NCBI GenBank assembly: GCA_013298745.1
Contig: JAAFIT010000037.1
Location: forward strand, 1-11,319
Direction: 5' to 3'
Source of the DNA: Sphingomonadales bacterium
GTDB taxonomy: Bacteria > Pseudomonadota > Alphaproteobacteria > Sphingomonadales > Sphingomonadaceae
Length of the DNA stretch: 11,319 bases
Shown here: piece after piece, positions 1 through 7,520 of the stretch
How the letters are laid out: every line of letters begins with the position of its first letter
Position numbering within the stretch: the first letter of the stretch is position 1
Made by a program: the position numbers and the translations under genes
Notes under the pieces: generated by a model
The model's database searches: none
What the model was told of the DNA's origin: nothing
What the model saw: the letters and a program-made list of their open reading frames with translations, nothing else

Positions 1-642
1 TACAAGGCCGAAATCATCAAGCAGGCCGAAGCCGGCATCAAGGTGGTGCAGCCGCGCTTCTCGATGACCGTTGCGGGGCTCTACACCCGGCTGGATAATC
101 GCCGGCAGGTGCTGTTCGTCAACGATGGCGCCGGCGGTTTTACCGAAAAGGTCAATCTGGTCGGCACCGAATCCTATGGCGTTGAAGGCACGCTCGATGT
201 GAAGCTGATGCGCAACCTGCGCTTCAACGGCAATCTGACGATCCAGCAATCGCGCTACATCGCCTTTGATACCAATCCCGCGATCATCGGCCGCGATGTC
301 GAGCGCCAGCCCGATATCCTCTACAATGCCGGGCTCTATTACGACGATGGCGCGCTCGATATCTCGGCGTTCACCAACTACACCGGTGACAATTTCACTG
401 CTTCGAACAATGCCATCCTGTTGAAGGGTTGGAACATTGCCACCATCGATGCTGGCTATACGCTGCCGGTCGGCCCCGGCCGGATGCGGGTCAGTGTCAA
501 TGTCTTCAACGTCTTCAACACCGATGCCGTGACCGAAGGCTCGCCGCGCCAGGACAACAACCAGGCGGCCAACGGCGCCTTCTTCGTCGGGCGCCCGGTG
601 TTGCCGCGGCGCTTCATGGGGCGGTTGTCCTACAGCTTCTGA
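1..642 (+). CDS. TonB-dependent outer-membrane receptor, C-terminal part (5' end outside window)
   Basis: The reading frame is open from the first base, so only the last 213 residues are present; the signal peptide, TonB box and plug domain lie upstream of the window. What remains is outer beta-barrel: alternating hydrophobic and polar strands separated by turns rich in Asn, Asp and Gly, ending in GRLSYSF with the C-terminal aromatic residue recognised during barrel assembly. The stretch NVFNVFNTDAVTEGSPR followed by a GRPVLPRR segment near the end resembles sugar-type receptors that sit in carbohydrate loci of Sphingomonadales and Caulobacterales. These receptors import oligosaccharides across the outer membrane using energy from TonB-ExbBD. 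It precedes the glycerate kinase by 59 bases with no convincing terminator, so it is probably the first gene of the catabolic operon and brings its substrate into the periplasm. The family is secure; the ligand is inferred from neighbours only. Confidence 0.9.
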   Translation, partial: YKAEIIKQAEAGIKVVQPRFSMTVAGLYTRLDNRRQVLFVNDGAGGFTEKVNLVGTESYGVEGTLDVKLMRNLRFNGNLTIQQSRYIAFDTNPAIIGRDVERQPDILYNAGLYYDDGALDISAFTNYTGDNFTASNNAILLKGWNIATIDAGYTLPVGPGRMRVSVNVFNVFNTDAVTEGSPRQDNNQAANGAFFVGRPVLPRRFMGRLSYSF

Positions 643-650
643 TCGGACAC

Positions 651-681
651 CGTGGCGGCGGGGTTTGCCAGCCTCTCCACG
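651..681 (+). other. Intercistronic hairpin between receptor and glycerate kinase
   Basis: In the 59-base gap, GGCGGC (654-659) can pair with GCC-A-GCC (667-673) around a GGGGTTT loop. As an alternative, CGTGG (651-655) can pair with CCACG (677-681). No T-run follows, so it does not look like an intrinsic terminator. A structure here could shield the receptor message or lower read-through into the enzyme genes, but GC-rich DNA makes such pairings easily by chance. Confidence 0.25.
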
Positions 682-701
682 CCGGCAGGGACAGGGTCAT
701 C

Positions 702-1934
702 ATGACGTTGCGCGAGACGCTGACGGGCTATTTTCAGCATGGCATTGCCGCGGCCAGCCCGCGTCACACCATGCCGGCGGCGCTGCCCAAGACGCCGCCT
801 GCGGGGCGCACGATCGTGCTGGGTTGCGGCAAGGCGGCGGCCGAAATGGCGCTGGTGGCCAGCCAATGCCTGGCCGGGCCGGTTTCGGGTGCGGTGGTAA
901 CGCGTCACGGCCATGGTGTCGAAAACCCGCCGCCCAATATCGAGATCATCGAGGCGCGGCATCCGGTGCCCGATGGGTTGGGGCTGGAGGCTGGCGCGCG
1001 AATTCTGGCGCTGGCGGCCGAGGCCGGGCCCGATGACCGGGTGGTGTTCCTGATTTCGGGCGGTGGGTCGGCGTTGCTGTGCGCGCCGGCCGAAGGCGTC
1101 GATTTTGCCGAAAAGCAGGCGATAAACGACGCGCTGGTGCGCTCGGGCGCCGGCATCGCCGATATCAACCTCGTCCGTCGCCATTTGTCGCGCGTCAAGG
1201 GCGGACGGCTGGCGGCGGTGGCAGGCGCGCGGGGTGCCGAACTGCTCACTCTGGTGATTTCCGATGTCGCCGGCGATGATCCGGCGCTGGTGGCATCCGG
1301 CCCCAGCATCGGCGCGGCGTTCGTGCCGGAACAGGCGCTGGCGATCCTTGCCACCGCCGGCTGGCCGGTGACGCCGGCGCTGGCCGCGGCGATCCACGCC
1401 AATCGGCCGCCAGCGGTGCCGGCGCATCCGGTGCATCTGCTCGCCACGAATGCCGATGCCTTGGCCGCCGTGAGGGCGCGAGCGACAGCTGATGGCTGGA
1501 ATGTCGTCGATCTTGGCGCGGCGCTGATCGGCGAAGCGGCAGCGACGGGGCAGATGCACGCGGCGATCGCTGATCGCTACCGGTCGCAACCCGGCCGTCA
1601 CCTGCTGCTATCGGGCGGTGAATTGACTGTCTCGCGCGCCAGCAAACATGGTCGCGGTGGCCCCAATCTCGAATATCTCGCCGGGTTGCTGACCGCGCTT
1701 GATCCGGCCGCACCGATTGCGGCTCTGGCCGGCGACAGCGATGGCATCGATGGCACCGAGGACAACGCAGGTGGCTATCTTGAAGCGCGCTGGGCCGACC
1801 CATCGGCAGCCGCGGCGGCGCTGGCCAGCAATCGCTGCTACGACCTTTTTGCCCGGTTGGGCGGACTGGTGATGACCGGGCCGACCCGCACCAATGTCAA
1901 TGATATCCGCATGATCGCCGTGGAAGGACAATGA
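702..1934 (+). CDS. Glycerate 2-kinase (class II, GckA/TtuD/MOFRL type)
   Basis: This 410-residue cytoplasmic protein is full length for the class II glycerate kinases, which phosphorylate D-glycerate with ATP, normally to 2-phosphoglycerate, feeding lower glycolysis. Family motifs appear in order: GCGKAAAEMA (41-50), LISGGGSALL (118-126), INLVRRHLSRVKGGRLA (155-171), ISDVAGDDPALVASGPS (186-202), LLSGGELTV (302-310), GRGGPNLEYL (317-326), AGDSDGIDGTEDNAGG (343-358) and TGPTRTNVNDIRM (392-404). Lys44 and Arg318 match, as I recall, the essential Lys and Arg of the Thermotoga enzyme. I chose the ATG at 702 because it starts the conserved N-terminal helix and has AGGG (693-696) five bases upstream; the frame stays open further 5' only through overlap with the receptor gene. 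Its stop overlaps the first ATG of the next gene (ATGA). Beside a glycosylglycerate hydrolase its job is to consume the released glycerate. Phosphorylation at carbon 2 rather than 3 is inferred from the family. Confidence 0.95.
   Translation: MTLRETLTGYFQHGIAAASPRHTMPAALPKTPPAGRTIVLGCGKAAAEMALVASQCLAGPVSGAVVTRHGHGVENPPPNIEIIEARHPVPDGLGLEAGARILALAAEAGPDDRVVFLISGGGSALLCAPAEGVDFAEKQAINDALVRSGAGIADINLVRRHLSRVKGGRLAAVAGARGAELLTLVISDVAGDDPALVASGPSIGAAFVPEQALAILATAGWPVTPALAAAIHANRPPAVPAHPVHLLATNADALAAVRARATADGWNVVDLGAALIGEAAATGQMHAAIADRYRSQPGRHLLLSGGELTVSRASKHGRGGPNLEYLAGLLTALDPAAPIAALAGDSDGIDGTEDNAGGYLEARWADPSAAAAALASNRCYDLFARLGGLVMTGPTRTNVNDIRMIAVEGQ
1922..1928 (+). promoter_or_regulatory. Shine-Dalgarno site deciding the GH63 start
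   Basis: GGAAGGA lies at the very end of the glycerate kinase gene. It ends 2 bases before the ATG at 1931, which is too close for normal initiation, but 8 bases before the in-frame ATG at 1937, which is optimal. This favours 1937 as the main start of the hydrolase. Confidence 0.55.
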
Positions 1935-1936
1935 CA

Positions 1937-3211
1937 ATGCGCAGCGACCTCGATGATCAGGCGATTGCGATTCTGAAGCGCAACGATCGCGGCGGCTATA
2001 CCGTCCCGACGCACGGGCTCTACCCCTATCAGTGGAACTGGGATTCGGCCTTTGTCGCGCTGGGTTTTGCCGAATTCGATACCGATCGGGCCTGGACCGA
2101 AATCGAAACGCTCGTGTCCGGGCAATGGGATGACGGGATGATCCCGCACATCATCTTTCACAAGCAAGATCCCGGCTATTTCCCCGGGCCGTCGGTATGG
2201 GGCACCGGCAAGACGCCGCCGACATCGGGGATCACCCAACCACCGGTACTGGCGAGCGTTGTGCGGCGGCTGTGGGAAGCCGAGGGCGCTGATCCTGCCC
2301 ATCCGCGGCTGCGGCGGCTGTATGAAGCCTGCCTGGCCAGCCACCGCTGGTTTCACCGCTTCCGCGATCCCCTGGGCAATGGCCTTGTCATGGTCACCCA
2401 CAATTGGGAAACCGGCCGCGACAACAGCAGCGAATGGGACGATGCGCTGGCACGGGTCGATACCAGTGGCGTCGGCACCTATCAGCGCCGCGATACCGGC
2501 CATGTCGATGCGGCGATGCGGCCGACTGCGGCGGAATATGATCGCTATGTCGCCATCCTTCAGTTCGGCCGCAACAGTGGTTGGAACCATCGCACCATTG
2601 CCGACACCGGCCCTTTTCGCGTCGTCGATGTCGGCATGTCGATGGAGCTGCTGCGCGCCAATCGCGATTTGCGCGTCATTGCTGAAGCCTTGGGCGACGC
2701 CGCGGCGGTTCAGGAACTCGACGAACGCATCGCGCTGTCCGAAGCCGGCATGGACTGGCTGTGGAACGATGCGGCCGGCGCCTATTGCTCGCGCGATGTC
2801 ACCACCGGCGAAAGCTCGGGGCTGGTCACCAATGCCAGCTTTCTCGCCTTTTATGCCGGCGTCGGCAGCGCCGCCCAGCGCGACCGCTTGCTCGCCGGAC
2901 TGGCGCGCATGACGACGAGTGCCACCTATCTGCTACCGAGTCTGGAAGCCGGCAGTCGTGCCTATGATCATCAGCGTTATTGGCGCGGGCCGATCTGGCT
3001 GGTGGTCAGCTATATGGTCGCCATCGGCCTTGCCGAAGCCGGCCACGGCGACTGGGCCGAGCGCATTCGCGCCGATTCCGCACAGTTGATCGCCAAATCG
3101 GGCTTTTATGAAAGCTTCAGCCCCGAAACCGGTGCCGGTTCGGGTGGCAATGACTTTTCCTGGACCGCCGCAATGTGGCTCGCCTGGGTCCGCAAGGCTG
3201 GCGGCGCGTGA
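1937..3211 (+). CDS. GH63-type glucosylglycerate/mannosylglycerate hydrolase (MGH1-like)
   Basis: The 424-residue protein has no signal peptide and is an (alpha/alpha)6-barrel hydrolase close to bacterial mannosylglycerate hydrolase and the mycobacterial glucosylglycerate hydrolase. These enzymes invert the anomeric centre and release D-glycerate plus glucose or mannose. Visible signatures, numbered from the ATG at 1937: LYPYQWNWDSA (28-38), SGQWDDGMIPHI (61-72), PTSGITQPPV (95-104), ETGRDNSSEWD (158-168), RPTAAEYDRY (195-204), QRYWRGPIW (346-354) and GFYESFSPETG (389-399). By analogy with GH37 and GH63 enzymes, Asp162 in GRDNS is the general acid and Glu392 in FYESF the general base. Arg195, Tyr201, Tyr348 and Trp349 match residues I recall binding the glycerate in the Mycolicibacterium hassiacum enzyme. 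An ATG at 1931 forms an ATGA overlap and is the alternative start, but ribosome-site spacing favours 1937. Between a glycerate kinase and a transporter the role is cytoplasmic cleavage of an imported glycosylglycerate. Glucose versus mannose cannot be decided from sequence. Confidence 0.9.
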   Translation: MRSDLDDQAIAILKRNDRGGYTVPTHGLYPYQWNWDSAFVALGFAEFDTDRAWTEIETLVSGQWDDGMIPHIIFHKQDPGYFPGPSVWGTGKTPPTSGITQPPVLASVVRRLWEAEGADPAHPRLRRLYEACLASHRWFHRFRDPLGNGLVMVTHNWETGRDNSSEWDDALARVDTSGVGTYQRRDTGHVDAAMRPTAAEYDRYVAILQFGRNSGWNHRTIADTGPFRVVDVGMSMELLRANRDLRVIAEALGDAAAVQELDERIALSEAGMDWLWNDAAGAYCSRDVTTGESSGLVTNASFLAFYAGVGSAAQRDRLLAGLARMTTSATYLLPSLEAGSRAYDHQRYWRGPIWLVVSYMVAIGLAEAGHGDWAERIRADSAQLIAKSGFYESFSPETGAGSGGNDFSWTAAMWLAWVRKAGGA

Positions 3212-4455
3212 CCGCCGCGGCGCCCGCATCGAGCCGCTACCCGTGGCAATTGGTCGGGCTGTTGTGGCTGGTGTCGTTCGTCAACGCGGCGGATCGATCG
3301 ATCTTCAATACGGTCAAGCCGTTGCTGCGGTCCGCCTTCAACGTCAGCGATATCCAGTTGGGTCTGATCGATACGACCTTCTTCTGGGTTTATGCGGTCT
3401 GCGCCTTTCTGTTCGGGCGGATGGGGGACAGCGTCCGGCGTCGCAACATGATCATCTTCGGGTTGTTGTTCTGGAGCACCGCCACCGGGATGATGCCGCT
3501 TGCAACCGGCTTTGCCATGCTGCTGGGGCTGCGCGGCCTCGTCGCTGTCGGCGAATCGACCTATTACCCCACCGCCACGGCGCTGATCAGTGCCTGGCAC
3601 CGGCCGTTGATGCGCAGCCGGGCCTTGGCCATCCATCAGACGGCGGTGTTCGTCGGCGCCGGCCTGGGCGGTTGGGTGGCGGGCCGGTTGGCCGACAGCT
3701 ATGGCTGGGCCGCCCCCTTTTTGGTCTTTGCGGCGCTGGGCATTGCCGTGATGCTGCTATTGCTGCGCTGGTTGCGTGACGATGCGCCAGCGGTGGCGCG
3801 ACCGAAAGCCGAGGCGCGGGTGGAGCCATTGACGCTCATTCTCGCCAACCCCGCGGCGCTCTTGCTCTGCGGGGTCTTCTTTCTGGCAACCGCGGCGTCA
3901 TCGGCAGTGCTCAACTGGAGCAACACCTTTGCGCACGACGCGCTGGGCCTCAACCTCGCTGACAGCGCCCTGGTCGGGCCGGTGGCGATCGCCACGGCGG
4001 GCTTCATGTCGGTGTTGACCGGCGGCTGGCTTGCCGATCGGCTGGTGGCGAAAAATGCGCTGGGCCGTTTCACGGTGCTGGCGTTGGGGCTTGCAATTGC
4101 CGCGCTGTTTCTGTTGCCGTTTCCGCTGGTCAGCACAGCAGGGCAGGTGGGGCTGCTGTTGTTTGCTGCCAGTTTTGGCAAGGGGCTGTTCGATGGCTGT
4201 GTCTATGCCGCGATGCACGATGTGATGCCCGATGAAGCGCGCGCCACGGCCGCAGGGTTGATGACCATGCTGGGTTTCATCGGCGCCGGAATCGCGACGG
4301 TGTTGCTGCCGTTGATCGCGACCCGGACCGGGCTCGCCGCTGGCTTCGCCATGCTTGCGGCGCTCTATGTGATTGCGGTGATCGCGCTGCTTGTGGCGCG
4401 ACCGATGATCAGACGGGTGATTGCCGCGCAGACGGAAGGGCTGATTGGTGGCTGA
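3208..4455 (+). CDS. MFS transporter, probable importer of the glycosylglycerate or its sugar
   Basis: The 415-residue protein is made of about twelve hydrophobic segments in two halves, the usual length for a major facilitator inner-membrane symporter. A motif-A loop, FGRMGDSVRRRN (69-80), follows the second helix, and its counterpart GGWLADRL (272-279) occurs in the second half. RGLVAVGESTYYPTATALIS (109-128) and RSRALAIHQTAVFVGAG (136-152) are typical of MFS groups near the ACS and spinster-like families, some of which carry organic anions. I chose the GTG at 3208 because it forms a GTGA overlap with the preceding stop and has AAGG (3194-3197) ten bases upstream; an upstream ATG at 3175 would add eleven residues with no membrane character. 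A negatively charged glycosylglycerate fits the position between hydrolase and sugar kinase, but the substrate is inferred. No binding protein or ABC genes accompany it. Confidence 0.9.
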   Translation: MTAAAPASSRYPWQLVGLLWLVSFVNAADRSIFNTVKPLLRSAFNVSDIQLGLIDTTFFWVYAVCAFLFGRMGDSVRRRNMIIFGLLFWSTATGMMPLATGFAMLLGLRGLVAVGESTYYPTATALISAWHRPLMRSRALAIHQTAVFVGAGLGGWVAGRLADSYGWAAPFLVFAALGIAVMLLLLRWLRDDAPAVARPKAEARVEPLTLILANPAALLLCGVFFLATAASSAVLNWSNTFAHDALGLNLADSALVGPVAIATAGFMSVLTGGWLADRLVAKNALGRFTVLALGLAIAALFLLPFPLVSTAGQVGLLLFAASFGKGLFDGCVYAAMHDVMPDEARATAAGLMTMLGFIGAGIATVLLPLIATRTGLAAGFAMLAALYVIAVIALLVARPMIRRVIAAQTEGLIGG

Positions 4456-5347
4456 AACAGGTCTTTACGGCGGAATCGAGCTTGGCGGAACCAAGACGTT
4501 GGTAGCGGTGGGCGATGCCGATGGCCGGATGTTCGCGCGCGCAACCTTGCCGACAACGTCGCCCGGCGTGTTGCTGCCGCAGATTGCTGCATTCTTCGCT
4601 GATCACGCCGCCGGCCACGATCTGGCCGGCCTTGGCGTCGGTGCCTTTGGTCCGATCGTGATCGATCCGGCGGCTGATGACTATGGGCACTTGCTGGAAA
4701 CCAACAAGCCCGGCTGGAGCGGCTTTGATCTGGTCGGCGCCTTGCAGGGCATCTGCAATGCACCGATTACCCTCGTGACGGATGTCGCTGCCGCAGGTCT
4801 GGCCGAGGCCCGGCTGGGGTCCTTGCGCGGTGTCGATCTGGGGATTTACCTGACTGTGGGCACCGGTATCGGCGGCGCCATTCTGTATCGGGGGCAAGTG
4901 CTGCCGGCGCTGTTGCATCCGGAAATGGGCCATCTGCCCATTCAGGCGCATCCTAACGATCCGGCCCGGTCGATTTGCCGGTTTCACAGCAGCTGCGCCG
5001 AAGGGCTGGCAGCGGGCCCGGCGATCATGGCGCGCTTTGGTGCGTCACTCAGCGAATTCGCCACTGGCGGCCCCGAACATCAGCTGATCGCCGATTATCT
5101 GGGGCAGCTGTGCGCGACGCTGGTGCTGGCGCTATCGCCGCAAGGCATCGTCATTGGCGGTGGCGTCGGCAAGACGCCTGGTCTCGTCGATGCTGTCAAC
5201 GCGGCGATGTTGCGCCAGCTTGGCGGTTATGCCGGGCGCAGCGCGGCCTATGCGGGCTTCTTGCGCGCGCCGGCGCTCGATCAGGATGCCGGCATTGTCG
5301 GCGCGCTATGTTGTGCCGGTCTCAGGGAGCCCGCACACGCGGCATAG
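4448..5347 (+). CDS. ROK-family sugar kinase (fructokinase/mannokinase-like zinc type)
   Basis: The 299-residue cytoplasmic kinase belongs to the ROK family, which phosphorylates hexoses at carbon 6 with ATP. The phosphate loop GGIELGGTKT is at residues 8-17, Asp112 in LVTDVAAAGLAE is the expected catalytic base, and YLTVGTGIGGA (134-144) is the second ATP-binding segment. HPEMGH (157-162) and CRFHSSCAEGL (177-187) form the zinc site in the arrangement seen in YdhR-type and ScrK-type fructokinases (His, Cys, His, Cys) rather than the CxCGxxGC form of Mak, NagK and repressors. There is no DNA-binding domain, so it is not a ROK repressor. The GTG at 4448 is preferred because GGAAGG (4434-4439) is 8 bases upstream; a TTG at 4445 is possible. 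The gene overlaps the transporter by 8 bases and closes the operon. It probably phosphorylates the hexose released by the hydrolase. Mannose, glucose or fructose remain open, with mild support for mannose or fructose. Confidence 0.92.
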   Translation: MAETGLYGGIELGGTKTLVAVGDADGRMFARATLPTTSPGVLLPQIAAFFADHAAGHDLAGLGVGAFGPIVIDPAADDYGHLLETNKPGWSGFDLVGALQGICNAPITLVTDVAAAGLAEARLGSLRGVDLGIYLTVGTGIGGAILYRGQVLPALLHPEMGHLPIQAHPNDPARSICRFHSSCAEGLAAGPAIMARFGASLSEFATGGPEHQLIADYLGQLCATLVLALSPQGIVIGGGVGKTPGLVDAVNAAMLRQLGGYAGRSAAYAGFLRAPALDQDAGIVGALCCAGLREPAHAA

Positions 5348-5354
5348 CCCCGGC

Positions 5355-7520
5355 TTATTCGGCGTGGTCGCTGCGTTCAAAGGCCAATGTGCCACCCGCT
5401 GTCAGCGCCTCGTGCGGGATTGCCAGCGGGTCGAGGTGGGCGCGATTCACCGTCAGTGACCGCAGCCTATCCCCGGCACCATGCGCGACGATTATCAGCG
5501 GCTCGCGACCTGGAACACGGATTTCGGCCCGTGGCACGAGCGGTAACCCGGCAACATAGTGGCCGCTCGCCGGATCGAGCGGATAAAAGCCAAGCGTTGC
5601 AAAGATCAACCAGGCGCTCATCTGCCCGGCGTCCTCGTTGCCGGTGATGCCGTCGGGGGTGTCCCGGTAGAAATCGACCGCGATCCGGCGGATGAGGGCG
5701 GGGCCTTTTTCGGGTGCCGTGCTGAAGGCATAGAGCCAGGGGATATGGTGGCCGGGCTCGTTGCCATGCGAATACTGGCCAATCAGCGCTTCCTGCCCCT
5801 GAAACTTGTCGACCTTGCCGGTGACAGTGAAGAACCGGTCGAGCATGGCGGTGAAGGCCGGCTTGCCACCCATGGCCGCAATCAAACCGGTTGTGTCATG
5901 CAGCGACGGCGTCCAGCTATATTGCCAAGCATTGGCCTCGGTATAGTCGCCGGGATGGCCGAGCGGCGAGGTCACCAGTCCGGGATCGAACGGCGTCCGC
6001 CACTGCCTCTTGCTGTCACGCCCACGCGCCAACCCGGTTTCGGGATCGATCAACGTCCGATAGGCTTTGGCGCGGGTGCCGAAGCGCGCTACCGAGGCGG
6101 TGTCACCCAGCATTGCCGCCATCCGCGCCGTCGCCGTATCACCGATCCCGGCCTCGAGCGTGCGTGACACGGCTTCGTTTTCGACCCGATCAAAGGGGTA
6201 GTAGCCGAAGCAATCGAACAGCGACCAATCCGAATGTGCATGGTCCTTGGTCGAGGTCGTGACCATCGCCGCCAGCGCCTCGCGGCCATCGAAACCGCGA
6301 AAGCCCTTGGCCCAGGCATCGGCGATCACTGGCAATGCAGGATTGCCGATCATCGTGTTGGTCTCGCCGCCCCAGATCGGCCACAACGGCAGCGTGCCAA
6401 CCGCCTTGTGGTGATCGAGCAGGGTCAGCACGATATCGTCGATGCGCTCGGGCACCAGCAGCGTGTAGAGCGGTTGCGCCGCGCGAAACGTGTCCCACAA
6501 TGACAGCGTCGAATAATAGGCCTTGCCGCGCGCCCAAGCGACCTTGCCATCGCCACCGCGATAGCGGCCATCGACATCGGAAATGATGCTGGGGTGTAGA
6601 AAGGCGTGGTAGAGCGCTGTGTAGAAGATGCGTTTGCTGCGATCATCGGCGTCGATGCGGACCCGGTCGAGCAGCGCCTCCCATTCGGCGCTGGCAGCAT
6701 TCGCGACGGCATCGAAATCCCAGCCGGGAAGCTCCGCCATGTTGCGCCGGGCGCCGTCGATGTCGGTGGTCGAGAGCGCCACCTTGGCGTGCAACGTAGC
6801 ATCGGGGCCGAGATCGAACGCCAGCAAATATCGCGGCGCCTTGTCGCCAGCCGCGGCCGGCAGTCGGCGAGAGGCGGCAATCGGATGATCGAAGCGCAGC
6901 GAAAAGGCCACTGTCCGGTCCGTCCAGTTGCGCGATGCAATGCTGCCTTCGATACCATCAGTGCCAAGCGTGACATCGCTGGCGGTGACACGCTCCTTAG
7001 TGAGGAAGCGCAGGCCATGCTGGAAATCCGCCAGCACCCAGACCCGCCCGCCCTTGCCGAAGCGATAGCGGTGGAGCGCGACGCGCAGCGTGCTTGTCAG
7101 CTCGACGCGCACGTCATTGTCGGTCAGCTTGACGCTATAGAAACCCGGCCGCGCTGCTTCGCTGGCCTTGTCATAGTGGCTGCTGAACTCCGTCGTGCGC
7201 AGCGCCTGCATCGGCATCAACAGAATGTCGCCGAGCTCGGGAATGCCGGTGCCGCTGGCGCGCGTCTGGGAAAAGCCGAGGATCGTCGGCGCGCGATACT
7301 GATAGCCGCTGGTATAGTCCCAGCCACTATCGGCATTGTCGGGGCCGGGGGCGACCATCGCGAACGGCCGACTGGCGGCCGGCGAGGTGTGGCCGGTGCC
7401 ATCGGTGCCGATGAAGGGATCGACGAAGCGGGTCAGCGGCGGCGCAGCGGTGGCCGGCAAGGCGGCAACGGTCAGGACCAGCGCGGTCAGTGCCAGCAGC
7501 CAGCGCCGCGCCAGGATCAC
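5355..7520 (-). CDS. Secreted GH92 exo-alpha-mannosidase-like glycoside hydrolase
   Basis: The 721-residue precursor begins with a signal peptide (ILARRWLLALTALVLTVAA, cleavage likely after ATA near residue 25) and no lipobox, so it is periplasmic or exported. GH92 enzymes are calcium-dependent, inverting exo-alpha-mannosidases that remove terminal mannose. Family features appear in order: FVDPFIGTDGTGHTSPAAS (32-50), PGPDNADSGWDYTSGYQY (58-75), SGTGIPELGD (89-98), the central SLWDTFRAAQPLY (340-352), GETNTMIGNPALPVIADAW (385-403), GNEPGHHIPWLY (586-597) with Glu588 as the expected general acid, and GNEDAGQMSAW (627-637) with Asp630 in the base region. The start is a GTG at 7520 whose last bases share the stop of the upstream GH13 gene (GTGA, 7517-7520), so the two are translationally coupled. 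It is the last gene of the - strand operon. Linkage preference (alpha-1,2, 1,3, 1,4 or 1,6) cannot be read with confidence. Confidence 0.92.
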   Translation of the reverse strand: MILARRWLLALTALVLTVAALPATAAPPLTRFVDPFIGTDGTGHTSPAASRPFAMVAPGPDNADSGWDYTSGYQYRAPTILGFSQTRASGTGIPELGDILLMPMQALRTTEFSSHYDKASEAARPGFYSVKLTDNDVRVELTSTLRVALHRYRFGKGGRVWVLADFQHGLRFLTKERVTASDVTLGTDGIEGSIASRNWTDRTVAFSLRFDHPIAASRRLPAAAGDKAPRYLLAFDLGPDATLHAKVALSTTDIDGARRNMAELPGWDFDAVANAASAEWEALLDRVRIDADDRSKRIFYTALYHAFLHPSIISDVDGRYRGGDGKVAWARGKAYYSTLSLWDTFRAAQPLYTLLVPERIDDIVLTLLDHHKAVGTLPLWPIWGGETNTMIGNPALPVIADAWAKGFRGFDGREALAAMVTTSTKDHAHSDWSLFDCFGYYPFDRVENEAVSRTLEAGIGDTATARMAAMLGDTASVARFGTRAKAYRTLIDPETGLARGRDSKRQWRTPFDPGLVTSPLGHPGDYTEANAWQYSWTPSLHDTTGLIAAMGGKPAFTAMLDRFFTVTGKVDKFQGQEALIGQYSHGNEPGHHIPWLYAFSTAPEKGPALIRRIAVDFYRDTPDGITGNEDAGQMSAWLIFATLGFYPLDPASGHYVAGLPLVPRAEIRVPGREPLIIVAHGAGDRLRSLTVNRAHLDPLAIPHEALTAGGTLAFERSDHAE

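Noticed and set aside
630..1601. Long - strand open frame opposite the glycerate kinase.
   Set aside because: Its product is an arginine- and histidine-rich shadow typical of GC-rich antisense frames, whereas the + strand frame carries all glycerate kinase motifs.
4448..5347. ROK protein as a transcriptional repressor.
   Set aside because: It lacks an N-terminal helix-turn-helix and starts directly with the ATP-binding phosphate loop.
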